64,000 nucleotides of DNA from Anodontia alba. Lineage: Eukaryota > Mollusca > Bivalvia > Lucinida > Lucinidae. The DNA is taken from contig OZ024821.1 in assembly GCA_964016985.1 (NCBI GenBank), positions 84,231,035-84,295,034 on the forward strand, in the 5' to 3' direction. Shown piece after piece: positions 45,896 through 55,615 of this stretch. Within the stretch, counting starts at the first letter, position 1; every line of letters starts with the position of its first letter. The notes under the pieces were generated by a model that did not search any database, had not been told where the DNA came from, and saw only the letters and a list, made by a program, of their open reading frames with translations. A program made the position numbers and the translations under genes.

Positions 45896-46171
45896 CATCA
45901 CAAAAACATGCCTATATAATTTTGACCTCCTTAAACCCCACTTTTATGTAGTGAAACTAGGTTTTACAGGGTTATACATTAATTTTCTCTTTTTTGCTCA
46001 AAACATAGATTGTGGGAACTTGTTAGAACTGCCTCATGGAGGTGGTTCTAACAAGTACCCAAAATCTTTGTTTTGAGTAGAAATATGAAAAATATCAGTT
46101 TTTTATCTGAAAAATTTTCAGTTTTGGAGGTGAAATTTTCTATATATTTGAATTGACATGTTCTTGTAATG
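45896..46171 (-). mobile_element. CATYACGAAAACA hairpin element, copy 10 (inverted)
   Basis: CATCACAAAAACATGCCTAT to GACATGTTCTTGTAATG, with the palindrome turning at GCCTCATGGAGGTGG. It lies about 110 bases before exon 13. Confidence 0.75.
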
Positions 46172-46281
46172 CAAGGGTGCTGTTGCCCACTTAAAGAATC
46201 CATAGATACTATAGAAAAATGTATATCAACAAACAGTGAAGGTTCTGATCAGACTGCATGAAATATATTTCATTATTTCAG

Positions 46282-46403
46282 GCCGGGGAGTGTGAAGGCA
46301 AAAATTAGGATCCACGCTTGGTACTATCCATATTCCCACGTTAACAGGCTGATATCACAGCCTGGTCTGGTCCTGCAGTCTGTGCAGTTTGAAAAGCAGA
46401 ATT
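46282..46403 (+). CDS. Exon 13: SEA domain, last third with the GSV motif
   Basis: 122 bases after TTCATTATTTCAG, ending AGCAGAATT before GTAAGTAT; phase 2 to 1. It encodes PGSVKAKIRIHAWYYPYSHV and continues to LVLQSVQFEKQN. PGSV at the start of a beta strand is where SEA domains carry G-S-V-V-V, the site of self-cleavage between G and S. The glycine and serine are present (46286-46291), but the third and fourth positions are V-K rather than V-V, so self-cleavage is possible but not certain. Exons 11-13 together are 273 bases, symmetric 1-1. Confidence 0.8.
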
Positions 46404-46630
46404 GTAAGTATTTAGGGCAGAAAAAAAACATACCTTAAATGGAATTGATACACTGTCAGGAGAGACAACTCTACCAAAGTTGTCCCTTCTGAAATGGGGT
46501 CTCCTCTAAAAGAAAACAATTTGCTCCCTTCTTTCCTTTTAGACTCCTTTTGACCATATAGAAATAGGGTCTTCTCTAAAAGAAAAGAATTTGCTTTCCA
46601 TGGGAGCAAATTCTTTCCTTTTAGAGTAGA

Positions 46631-46909
46631 CATTACGAAAACCTGCCTATTCAAATATACTGAAAAGTTAATCACCGAAAAATTGAAAATTTTCAGACAA
46701 AAAATTCAAATATTTTTCATATTTCTGCTCAAAACATAGATTGTGGGTACTCGTTAGAACCACCTAGCAGAGGCGGTTCTAATGAATACCCACAATCTAT
46801 GTTTTGAGCAGAAATAAGAAAAATAATGTATACCCCTGTAAACCCCAGTTTTACTATATAAAAGTGGGGTTTAAGGGGGTCAAAATCATATAGGCGTGTT
46901 TTCGTGATG
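46631..46909 (+). mobile_element. CATYACGAAAACA hairpin element, copy 11
   Basis: Ends CATTACGAAAACCTGCCTAT and ATAGGCGTGTTTTCGTGATG; the palindrome turns at CACCTAGCAGAGGCGG. Confidence 0.8.
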
Positions 46910-47026
46910 TTCATTTTTAAAAGGGAATTGGTGTACAGGAAAGCAAACAGGAAGTCACAAAAGTTGTTCCCTTATGGAAAAATTTTGGAAAATCTACCAG
47001 ATGTATTCATTCACATTGAAATACTG

Positions 47027-47236
47027 GGCCCAGTTGTTCAAAACTAATGTTGTTGTTAGTTAACTTTAAAACTTTGATCATTAAATATGGCATGTGTGCT
47101 AATATTTTTTGCTGAAAAAACGTGAGTAGCTTTTGCATTTTTTCAGCAAAAATACCTGTGAATTAGATACTAGAACAGTTAACATCTTGACCACTAATGA
47201 GCTTGTTAAGCTAATGATGCTTTGAACAACTGGGCC
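47027..47236. mobile_element. GGCCCAGTTGTTCAAAG hairpin element, copy 4
   Basis: Ends GGCCCAGTTGTTCAAAACTA and CTTTGAACAACTGGGCC, with CTG on each side (47024-47026, 47237-47239). The central palindrome has lost part of one arm. Confidence 0.85.
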
Positions 47237-47239
47237 CTG

Positions 47240-47960
47240 CTGTTTTATTATGTCATTGGGCACAACAAGTGAAAAGTTCATTTTCTGTTTTCCTTTGTGA
47301 CCACTATATATAAATCACTTATGATAATAATTGATTAATATTGTTTCTTGTGATATGGGAGGAACAGAAAACATGGCCCCTTTCAGAAAACATGGCTCAA
47401 AACCCTTCAAAACTTGAAACAAGGGGGTTATCCGTAAAAAATTAATATATTTTTTTTTTTTTTTTTTCTACATGAAAATATAAAAAGATAATTCATATTT
47501 GTTTCTTCATTGAGTGCAGTGAAAAAAGCATATATTTCATGAGTGATGAAGCCACAAATTAAATATATATATATATATATTTTCACTTCACAAAATGAGT
47601 CATGTATATGACAAAAAATTGCACCTTTTTCCTTTGTACAAATTTATCATCAGAAAAATCACATTCTAACTGGAAATGGATAGATTATTGAATCTCAACC
47701 ATTTGGATTAGCAGATGGCTAATAATCCTTAATTTAATAAGATTCTGAGCAACTAAGATCATGATTTGTTTACCATCCAAGTAAGAAAGATACTCAGTGA
47801 TAGTTGTTTTCCTTACAGCAGTTAGCTCATTAACTCCCACTTTGAGTTGTTTTCCTCAGACCATTAAACAAATGTAAACAAAAATGAAAAACAGCTCCTC
47901 AATGTTATATTTCACAAGTGAAAATATCATTTTTTTATATTTCACAGTTGAAAATATCAC
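47240..47960. other. Intron 13 stretch without recognised content
   Basis: Simple AT tracts (47565-47580) and T-runs; no exon candidate. Confidence 0.45.
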
Positions 47961-47964
47961 TTTT

Positions 47965-48290
47965 TACCTCACCTGTATGAAAGTGCAGGAAGAGCTATTG
48001 CACTACCCTCTGCATCGGCATAGGCCGCGGGAGCGGCATTAACAAAAATGTCAAAATTTTACATCAGAAAGTTTTACAATCCTAAGATGGATTCAGTTTA
48101 TATTTGATATGATTATAGATGTTGGTCCAAAATTTTTATTGACCAGTGCCCAAATTCCTGCTCATGACCTGGAGGTCAAGGTCATGGACTTATAAATTCT
48201 ATATTAAAGTTTTGCTTCAAAGTTTTTAAGATCTGATAGACAGGCTCATTGAGTTCAGCGAGCTGTCCTGTCTAGCAACAGGCCTTGTTG
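47965..48290 (+). repeat. Short array copy with hairpin-CTTGTT end
   Basis: Opens CTCACCTGTATGAAAGTGCA, contains GACCTGGAGGTCAAGGTCAT and closes CGAGCTGTCCTGTCTAGCAA then CAGGCCTTGTT, a hairpin (CCTGT/ACAGG) followed by CTTGTT. Confidence 0.6.
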
Positions 48291-48344
48291 GAAATATGCA
48301 TAATATTGGACTAATGTTTTTTCTATATTTCATTTATTTGTACG

Positions 48345-48950
48345 GTATAACCTCAGTGGCTCGAACCCAGATGGCTCGTTTACCCTGGATGTTTCGAACT
48401 CTTTTTTCAGTCCCTACAAAATCCTTCCAATAGCTCAAGAAAACAAATATTTAGGGAAATTTTCTTATTTTATCATGGAGTTGTATGTTGTGTGTACTCA
48501 TTAGAATTGCCTCATCGAGGCGATTCCAATTAGTACACTCAACATACAATCATTGTGTAGAAAATCGACAAGATTTCCCTAAATTATAATAATAATAATA
48601 ATAATAATAATAATCGACTTTATTTATAGAGGGTAACACATTTAGTAATCTAGTACTAATCTTCCATGTGGCCCTCTTTTTTCCTGGGTAGAAACCAGTA
48701 CTAAGCAATGTGGATAAAGTTTCTTGCTCAAGGAAACAACACTTGCAGTCACTGGGGATCGCACCCGGTACCTCTCGATCTCGAGTCCGACGCTTTACCA
48801 CTGCACCACAGCGCTCCACTATTATCGCTATTTGTTTCCTGAACTGGTGCCATGATTAACCCTCAGTGGCTCGAGCTACCCATAGCTCGCACAATTTTCT
48901 ATGGTCCCAAAGATGTTTGAGCCATTGAAGTTCGACTGTATGTGATAACT
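48345..48950. mobile_element. TGGCTCGAAC-class hairpin element, split by a SINE
   Basis: Left end ACCTCAGTGGCTCGAACCC, palindrome with TGTGTACTCATTAGAATTGC, right end GAGCCATTGAAGTTCGACTG. The right half is separated from the hairpin by the SINE at 48586-48818. Confidence 0.7.
48586..48818 (-). mobile_element. SINE-3 (tRNA-derived, (ATT)n tail)
   Basis: Read on the minus strand: GTGGTGCAGTGGTAAAGCG (A-box region), GGTACCGGGTGCGATCCCCA (B-box region), a body with TTGAGCAAGAAACTTTATCC and an ATT-repeat tail at 48586-48613. An 89-codon frame across it is not a gene. Confidence 0.8.
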
Positions 48951-49217
48951 GTTTTAGTTACTTATTAAAATTTCTCAGGCACCTTGCTGTATCAGAGTAC
49001 ATAACATGTTAGGATACCTTATTATGTGAAACTCACCTAAGCAGTTGTACTGCATACCAACATGTTTTCAGGAAAGATAAAAAAAAAAAAAAAAAAAAAA
49101 TATGAGTACTTTTTGGTAAAAAAAGCAGATCCTTTTTATAAAAGAAAAATTCCTGATTTATAATTATACTTGTTTTTTTATGATTAAAAATTACAGAGTT
49201 TTGTATGTCTATTTCAG

Positions 49218-49361
49218 ACACAAGAGCAGGTGAATGTCCTGACAAATGGTCACTGGAATGTGTAGTAAATGATTTTGGCATGTGTGATGGTGATCTCGAT
49301 TGTGTCAGTGACTCCAAGTGTTGTGAGAACCAGTGTGGCTTTAAGCAGTGTGAACGCATAG
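49218..49361 (+). CDS. Exon 14: WAP domain 2
   Basis: 144 bases after GTCTATTTCAG, ending GAACGCATAG before GTAAGTAC; symmetric 1-1. Eight cysteines in WAP order: ECPDK, LEC, GMC, five residues, LDC, then KCC, NQC and KQC (C-x5-C-x5-CC-x3-C-x4-C). It begins directly after the SEA domain with YTRAGECPDK. The last bases of the exon and its donor are repeated in the following intron. Confidence 0.95.
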
Positions 49362-49475
49362 GTAAGTACCTTTTTAAGCAGTGTGAAATCATAGGTAACT
49401 ACATTTACATTTTAAGCATAGTGAACATACAGGTAACTGCCTTTTTAAGCAGTCTGAATGCAAAGATTACTACCT
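49341..49475 (+). repeat. Tandem repeat made from the end of exon 14 and its donor site
   Basis: The segment TTTAAGCAGTGTGAACGCAT plus AGGTAAGTACC is followed by two to three degrading copies: TTTAAGCAGTGTGAAATCAT with AGGTAACTAC, then TTTAAGCATAGTGAACATAC with AGGTAACTGCC, then TTTAAGCAGTCTGAATGCAA. Two of the extra copies keep a plausible GTAACT donor. Confidence 0.85.
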
Positions 49476-49716
49476 TATTGTCTCCCAATTGGTGGATATA
49501 GCGATCAGCATGGCATCTATCCATCCGTCTGTCCATTCGTAGATGCATTGTTGTGCACCCCATAAGTTCGATACCCTTAGACATATTTTGATAATATTTG
49601 GTAGGAATGAAAAAGAGGCCCAGTAGGCATGAAAAGCTAACATGTACTAATATTTAGAGTGATTACAGTGTGCAGATAGCCAACTTGATATCGGACTTAA
49701 CTGCATCCATATGTCC

Positions 49717-49921
49717 ATAGCTTCGGACAAAAGCTATATCTTGATATCATTTTTCTTATTTTTCTTATTTTTCTTATTTCCTCTATACAAACATTTGTTG
49801 TGGATACTGAAGAAAACTGCCAGTAGCTACTTAGAATACCTGTAACATAAGTTTTTATGGAAAAAAAAAAGAAAAAATACTAAAGTTTAGGTTGAAAGAA
49901 TGTGCCTTGTCTGGAGCTATG
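49717..49921. mobile_element. ATAGCTCCAGATAAG-class element, decayed
   Basis: Starts CATAGCTTCGGACAAAAGC and ends TTGTCTGGAGCTATG. The hairpin arms (CAAACATTTGTTGTGGATAC) are heavily mutated. Confidence 0.5.
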
Positions 49922-50174
49922 ATGTCTCAAAGTTTCCTACTCTAATGTTTGAGCTTCATCCATTTTTCTCAGACTTTGATAGATATACTTTTGTTAGATT
50001 TTGCACCATGTTTAACAAGGAAGACAACTTTTATGACTTCGTGTTTACTTTACTGTGCACAAAGTCCCTTCTGAAAAGGGGTCTGCTCTAACGGGAAAGA
50101 ATTTGTTCCCAGAATAGACTGATTTTAAAAAGGAGGGCAGAAATAATTTTGACAGAGTTACCTCCTCTGATATT

Positions 50175-50400
50175 GCATACCTTCCACCTAACCTTTACCA
50201 GTCTCTGGGCTAATTCAACAGACTACAAATTGGTGATATTTTTTCTTATTTTTCCCAGCAAATGGGATTTGACATTGCATGCAAATTGTCTCTGTTGGAG
50301 ACAATTTGTATGAAATGTCAAAGCCTGTTTTCTGTGGAAAATAAGAAAAACATTTCAAAATGTCATATGCTCAAAATTTTACTCAGAGTTCTTAGTGCTA
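50175..50400. mobile_element. GCATGCTGGGTAAAA-type hairpin element, copy 7
   Basis: Arms GGGATTTGACATTGCATGCA and TTTGTATGAAATGTCAAAGC, turning at GTCTCTGTTGGAGAC. Confidence 0.65.
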
Positions 50401-50404
50401 ATAT

Positions 50405-50850
50405 AGGGATCAAACATGGTTTTTCATGCATTAACATTCGCCAGGTCCCGTGGGAGGTGTTGAAAACCGAGGCCGGAGGCCGCGGTTTTCAACATCTCCC
50501 AAGGGACCTGGCGAATGTTAATGCATTGAAAAACCATGTTTGATTGCTATTATTGCATAAAAACTGAAACCATTTGCTACATTTTGCATTATTTCTTGTA
50601 CTGTTTTGTTTCGCCTTTCTTTTCACAGATGTCTCGCGAACATAATTTCTACAGACTATGCTCATTCTAGGGCCGGGCAGTATACATCTTGTGAAGGCAG
50701 CAATTCTGTGGCCCCGGTACGATCATATTGAAAGTTGCTTAGCCGTGCATTAACAGCACTTGAATTGCCTTGTTAATACATGGCTTTTTGCCGGTTAATG
50801 CACGGCTGTTAATAACATGTGGCATTGCTTTTTATGCAATAATGATGTTC
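50405..50850. mobile_element. Large hairpin element with GC-rich centre, abutting exon 15
   Basis: A roughly 61-base inverted repeat (50409-50469 and 50483-50544) reads ATCAAACATGGTTTTTCATG through GCCAGGTCCC to GTTGAAAACCG, around AGGCCGGAGGCCG. After it come TGCTATTATTGCATAAAAAC and, inverted near 50830, TTTTTATGCAATAATGATG, so the element reaches about 13 bases short of the exon 15 acceptor. Confidence 0.7.
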
Positions 50851-50862
50851 ATACATTTCCAG

Positions 50863-50971
50863 AGGATGACTACTGCACAAATGAACAGGTAATAGCTGAT
50901 GCCGCACTCAACTGTGCCCAGAATAAGCTGAGAGATGACTTTATTCATATACAGCCTTGGGAAATATGCAG
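50863..50971 (+). CDS. Exon 15: first half of a six-cysteine unit
   Basis: 109 bases after CATACATTTCCAG, ending AATATGCAG before GTATGCCA; phase 1 to 2. It encodes EDDYCTNEQVIADAALNC and continues to QPWEIC, giving cysteines 1-3 with the canonical C-x12-C. The donor follows TGC-AG. The unit resumes the cysteine repeats after the WAP-SEA-WAP block. Confidence 0.87.
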
Positions 50972-51079
50972 GTATGCCACAACATCTTCATATCACTATT
51001 CATTGCTTAGATCAAAAACCATATAGTCATATATAGATAAACAGATTATATAGCAAAATGAACATAAGTGGTCAGTTTT

Positions 51080-52112
51080 ATCTCGCCTGAACAACATTTA
51101 CAGAGAGCTATTGTACTACCGTTGGCGTCGGTGTCGGCAGCGGCATTGGCATTGGGGGGTGGGGGGTGGCGGCATCCACAAATGTTAAAGTTTTCATTTA
51201 AGTTTTTAAGACCTCATTATTTTCTTACCCTACCACTGAAATGATTCATCCTTGGTATGATGATTCATAATGGTCCAAAATTTTGCACAGTACCATTCCC
51301 ATCCCCCTAGGTCATGTCTAGGTCATGGACTTAGGATTTTCATGTTAAGGGGGTGGTTGGGTGTGGTGAAGGTGTTGTGTATTTTGCGTCAGCAGGGCGT
51401 GCTGTTGATATTGACTTAAGTTGGGCAAGGCTTACTATCCTTGTAGCAGGTAAGAGTAGAGGGAAATGTTTTTATTTCTTCTGTTTCTTCTCTTTCATTC
51501 CTGTTCCTCTTTCTTTCCTGTCCCTCTCTTTCATCTCCATACTATCTCTTCTATCTCTTTTCTCCCTTTCTCTGGGAGATGACACAAAATGACCCACAAG
51601 AGTTGGCGTGGCGTTAAACGCCAACACAATCAAATTTTCATGTTAAAATTTCATGTCAAAGCTTTTAGGATCTCATTATTTCTAAACCAGATGATGGATT
51701 AGGTTCCTATTTGGTATCTTGATAGATACTGGTCAAATGTTTTTATCAGCGCCATCAGCACTCTTGACTGTGACCTTGAGGTCGAGGTCACAGACTTAGA
51801 ATTTAAAAGTTAAAATTTTCGTTAAAGTTTTTAACACCTCATTATTTCCTAATCTTATCTTATTTGATTCATCTTTTGTATTTAAGTTTTTCTTTTAGAC
51901 CTCATTATTTCCTAACCTTATCACCAGTTTGATTCATCTTTGGTTTGATGAAAATTTTACACAGTGCAATCCCCTCTCCCCTTTCCCTGCCTCTGCACCC
52001 CCCTCCCCACCCCCCATGTAATGTCAAAATCAAGGTCACAGACTTAGAATCTTCCAGAAACAAAATGCGCAATATCAGGTGAGCTGTCTTGTCTGGCGAC
52101 AGGTCTTGTTCT
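51080..52112 (+). repeat. Composite repeat block with hairpin-CTTGTT end
   Basis: Opens TCTCGCCTGAACAACATTTA, contains degenerate copies of GACCTTGAGGTCGAGGTCAC and CTCATTATTTCCTAA, a CT-rich tract at 51480-51575, and closes CAGGTGAGCTGTCTTGTCTG with GCGACAGGTCTTGTT. Confidence 0.6.
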
Positions 52113-52140
52113 TTATAATTTAGACATTTTTTGTTTGGAT

Positions 52141-52500
52141 ACACACCACAACCTCTCTTTATAACACTCTTGCAGGGATCAAAAGCAAAAACCATCTTAA
52201 CAAAACAACCATGTAGTATCTCAACAAAACAATATAAAGTATGTAGAAAAATGACCATAAATTGCCAGTTTTCTATATAATTTGTTTGAAACGAAGACAA
52301 GATAAAAATGGTGTTAACTAAAAAACTATGTTGTATCCAAACAAAAATGATTAGATTATGTAGCAAAATGACCATAAATGATTATTCTATATAATCTACA
52401 CATTTTTGTTTGGATACAGAAAGTTATGAGTCCCCCTTTAAACCATCTTATATGCAAAACCATCTTATAACAAACAGTCTAATAAAGAGATTCCAATGTA
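52141..52500. mobile_element. CACCACAACC-family element, enlarged and decayed
   Basis: Starts CACCACAACCTCTCTTTATA; two copies of the ATGACCATAAAT core at 52249 and 52368; ends TAAAGAGATTCCAATGTA. Confidence 0.6.
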
Positions 52501-52531
52501 ATGGTTTACATAAATTTGCTGATGAGTCATA

Positions 52532-52811
52532 CATCACAAAAAGAAGCCTATATAATTTTGACCCCCCTTAAACCCCACTTTTATATAGTAAAACTTGGGT
52601 ATACAGGAGTATACATTAATTTTCTTATTTCTGCTCAAAAACATAGATTATTGGTACTTGTTAGAACCGCCTTGCCAAGGGCAATTCTAACTAGTACCCA
52701 CAATCTATGTTTTGAGCAGAAATATGAAAAATATCAGAGTTTTTTATCTGAAAATTTTCAGTTTTTGGGTGAAATTTTTCTTTATATTTGAATAGGCGTG
52801 TTTTTGTAATG
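52532..52811 (-). mobile_element. CATYACGAAAACA hairpin element, copy 12 (inverted)
   Basis: CATCACAAAAAGAAGCCTAT to ATAGGCGTGTTTTTGTAATG; the palindrome turns at CCGCCTTGCCAAGGGC. Confidence 0.75.
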
Positions 52812-52847
52812 TATAGAAATTACATGGTAATTAGTTTAGAATATCAG

Positions 52848-53080
52848 GGCCCAGTTGTTCAAAACTAATGACATCCTTAGTTAACGATTCGTTAAAATTT
52901 ACATCGAGTGATACGCATATATGCTGAAATGTTATTCCTGAAAAAATGTGAGTAGCTTTAAAGCTACTCACATTTTTTCAGCAAAAATGTCAGAATATTG
53001 TATATTGAATCCGCTAAAACAGTTAATGAAATTACCCTTAACAAGCTCATTAAGCTAATGACGCTTTGAACAAATGGGCC
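52848..53080. mobile_element. GGCCCAGTTGTTCAAAG hairpin element, copy 5
   Basis: Ends GGCCCAGTTGTTCAAAACTA and CTTTGAACAAATGGGCC, flanked by CAG on the left and CTG on the right. The palindrome ATGTGAGTAGCTTTAAAGCT continues to ACTCACATTTTTTCAGC. Confidence 0.8.
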
Positions 53081-53238
53081 CTGCTGTTGCAGACTCTTTT
53101 GGACTTGTCTCTTGTTTGACCTTGTAAATACACACAGGACATGTAGTATAGGTGGGAGTGGCAACACACAATTGAAATACCCTTCTCCCATCATTTCTTT
53201 ACTTATTCAATGGTGATGAGAGGTTTGCAAGTCCCAGC

Positions 53239-53513
53239 CATCACGAAAACATGCCTATATAATTTTGACCCCCTTAAACACCAATTTTATTTAGTAAAAC
53301 TTGGGTTTACAGGGGTATACATTATTTTTCTGTTCTTATTTCTGCTCAAAACATAGCTTGTGGGTACTCATTAGAACTGCCTCACCAAGGTGGTTCTAAT
53401 GAGTACACACAATCTATGTTTTGAGCAGAAATATGAAAATATCAAAATTTTTTATCCCAAAATTTTCCATTTTTTTGGTTGTAGAATTTTTAAATAGGCA
53501 TGTTTTCGTAATG
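53239..53513 (-). mobile_element. CATYACGAAAACA hairpin element, copy 13 (inverted)
   Basis: CATCACGAAAACATGCCTAT to ATAGGCATGTTTTCGTAATG; clean ends. Confidence 0.8.
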
Positions 53514-53901
53514 ATTCTAGCAAAAATAATTAGATTATAAAAAGAATGACCCTTGAGAGCTATTAGCACAAACACTAAGACAAAAATAGCTGAAATGTCT
53601 AAAAGTTACAATATATGCTTGAAGTAGCAAAAGCTTTAAGTTACAATCAAAATTTTATTCTGCATAATGCATAAAATCATGATAGAAAATGCACTTAGGG
53701 TAAATATCATATATTCAGGTGATATGTCATACAGCAGAAATGTCTATAATATTACTTAGTTATTATTCATTGGATGATGTGATATGACAACATGTTACAT
53801 AACACTTGTTTACTGTTACTTCACTTCATGAAGCTGACTGTGACAAAATCATGTTTTCTGTTGAAAAAGAATTCAACTTCTATGACCATAAGATACAGTT
53901 T

Positions 53902-54391
53902 AACCCTTGTCATGCAGAATAAATTAAAATGCCACACCCACTTCTAATTTCCAGCCAATCAGATTACTTGATCAGGGTTTTTGTTAGAAATTCACATTAC
54001 GAAAACACGCCTATGCAAATATATAGAAAATTTCATCTCCAAAAACTGTAAATTTTCAGATAAAAAATTCTGATATTTTTCTTATTTCTGCTGAAAACAT
54101 AGATTGTGGGTACTCGTTATAACAGATTGGTAAGGCGGTTCTGACGTGTACCCACAATCTGTGTTTTAGAACAGAAATAAGAAAAATAATGTATACCCCT
54201 GTAAACCACAGTTTTATTATATAAAAGTGGGGTTTAAGGGGGTCAAAATTATATAGGTATGTTTTCATGATGACATATTAAATGGCAAACAGTGCAGATC
54301 CAGATTAGTTGGCTTCTTCAGAAGCCAACTGATCTGGATCTATACTGTTTGCTAAGACAGGGCATTATGTGTTTTGCATGAGAAGGTTTAA
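53902..54391. mobile_element. TTAACCCTTATCCTGCTGA-class element split by another element
   Basis: The left part TTAACCCTTGTCATGCAGAA runs to AGAAATTCACAT, the right part resumes ATTAAATGGCAAACAGTGCA with a palindrome turning at GGCTTCTTCAGAAGCC. The interruption is the element at 53995-54272. Confidence 0.8.
53995..54272 (+). mobile_element. CATYACGAAAACA hairpin element, copy 14, nested
   Basis: CATTACGAAAACACGCCTAT to ATAGGTATGTTTTCATGATG, inserted inside the preceding element. Comparison with the uninterrupted relative at 62527 gives an empty site AAATTCACATA, so the duplication is one to four bases (at most ACAT). Confidence 0.8.
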
Positions 54392-54411
54392 AAGTATATG
54401 ATAAACAAAGT

Positions 54412-54499
54412 CTTACATGAGTGGTCATTTCATACAAAATTTATGAAACTAGCTGAAGGCTAGTTTCATAAATTTCATGTGAAAAGACCGCTCATTAAG
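54412..54499. mobile_element. CTTACATGAGTGGTCATTT hairpin, short form
   Basis: Arms CTTACATGAGTGGTCATTTC and GAAAAGACCGCTCATTAAG turn at GCTGAAGGC. Ends 56 bases before exon 16. A longer relative lies at 61339. Confidence 0.75.
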
Positions 54500-54555
54500 A
54501 CTGTCAATGTAAAACATGGCTGTACACATAATAAGGAAGAATTTCTCATTTTCAG

Positions 54556-54749
54556 AGGGTTTGTAGAACTGGTAGATTGTATACAAAATGACCTGTCAAA
54601 GGAGCAGTATTGCAGTATAGATGAGCTGAGAAACCAAACAGCAGAACACAGGTTGACAATCATTAATAAACTTGTTGTCTCAGACTTTGGTCAGTGGACA
54701 CAGATCATTGGTGCTCTCAATAAGTTTGATTTGCCTGTCTGTGCATCCA
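54556..54749 (+). CDS. Exon 16: second half of a six-cysteine unit
   Basis: 194 bases after TTCTCATTTTCAG, ending GTGCATCCA before GTAAGTAT; phase 2 to 1. It encodes GFVELVDCIQNDLSKEQYC and continues to LPVCAS, giving cysteines 4-6 (VDC, QYC, PVC). Spacing 3 to 4 is eight and 4 to 5 is ten. Sequon NQT lies in RNQTAEH. With exon 15 it makes a 101-codon unit, the clearest statement of the family rule in this gene. Confidence 0.88.
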
Positions 54750-54954
54750 GTAAGTATCTATGAATTTATAATTTTCTTTTTCTCTCCTGCTATACACATT
54801 ACATGTCGTAAAATTTTAAATTCTATAATTCCATACTTTTCTGCCCAAAGGGCCTTGCTGTGGAGAGAAGCAAATAGGAAGACACAAAAGCCATCTCCCT
54901 TGTTTAAAAATGGTGGAAAATCCACCAAGTGTATCCAGTCTCCTTAAAGATACA

Positions 54955-55145
54955 TTCACCACAACCTTTTTATTACACTGTATAATTCTATTGCAAACCC
55001 TTTATAACACTAAATGTTTCTATTGCAACCTCTGTATAACACTAAATAATTCTATTGCAAACCCAAAAAACTACCATATGATTCTATTGCAAACCTTTTA
55101 TAACACTAAATAATTTGATTGCTAACATTCTATAGCGCTATATAA
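54955..55145. repeat. Minisatellite, about 30-33 bp unit, left block
   Basis: Units resembling TTCTATTGCAAACCCTTTAT and AACACTAAATAA. The first unit, CACCACAACCTTTTTATTAC, is the terminal sequence of the CACCACAACC hairpin family. Confidence 0.8.
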
Positions 55146-55147
55146 TT

Positions 55148-55468
55148 GCCAGCCTTGGTGGCTCCGTTGGATGTGCATCCAACTGGAGACCAGGAAGTCC
55201 CAGGTTCGACCCCCGCTGAGATCGGCAATATTCTTCCGTGGAGATTTATCATGAAATATTTTCTATGGTCATTCTCTCCCTTCCGCTGATTCAAGAAGGG
55301 CAGTTTTCATTTTCTGGCGAAAGAATGTGCACAATACTGGTTAACCGCTTAGAGGACTAACTAAGCCTGCCCAGTAAATATGTGGTTAGGTAAACTGACC
55401 TCGCTCGACATGACCCCATTGGGTTGACTGGGCCATAAAACCTCAACACAAACAAACAAATGCTGTAT
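55148..55468 (+). mobile_element. SINE-1, full-length copy inside the minisatellite
   Basis: Head TTGGTGGCTCCGTTGG and GGTTCGACCCCCG; body and AACACAAACAAACAAA tail as in other copies. The minisatellite resumes directly after. Confidence 0.88.
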
Positions 55469-55615
55469 AATTCTATTACAAACCCTTTATAATGCTATTC
55501 AGTCCTGTTGCAACCTCTTTTTAGCACTACATAATTCAATTGTAAACCCTTTATAACACTATGATTCTGTTGCAACCTCTTTATAACTCTATATAACTGG
55601 CAAACCCTTTATTTC
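55469..55615. repeat. Minisatellite, middle block
   Basis: TATAATTCTATTACAAACCC, TTGCAACCTCTTTTTAGCAC and similar units, ending GGCAAACCCTTTAT where the retrotransposon region begins. Confidence 0.75.

Noticed and set aside
48550..48819. 89-codon minus-strand frame with poly-tyrosine
   Set aside because: It is a translation of SINE-3 and its ATT tail.
51905..52375. 156-codon minus-strand frame
   Set aside because: It spans array text and a CACCACAACC element with no recognisable domain or splice context.
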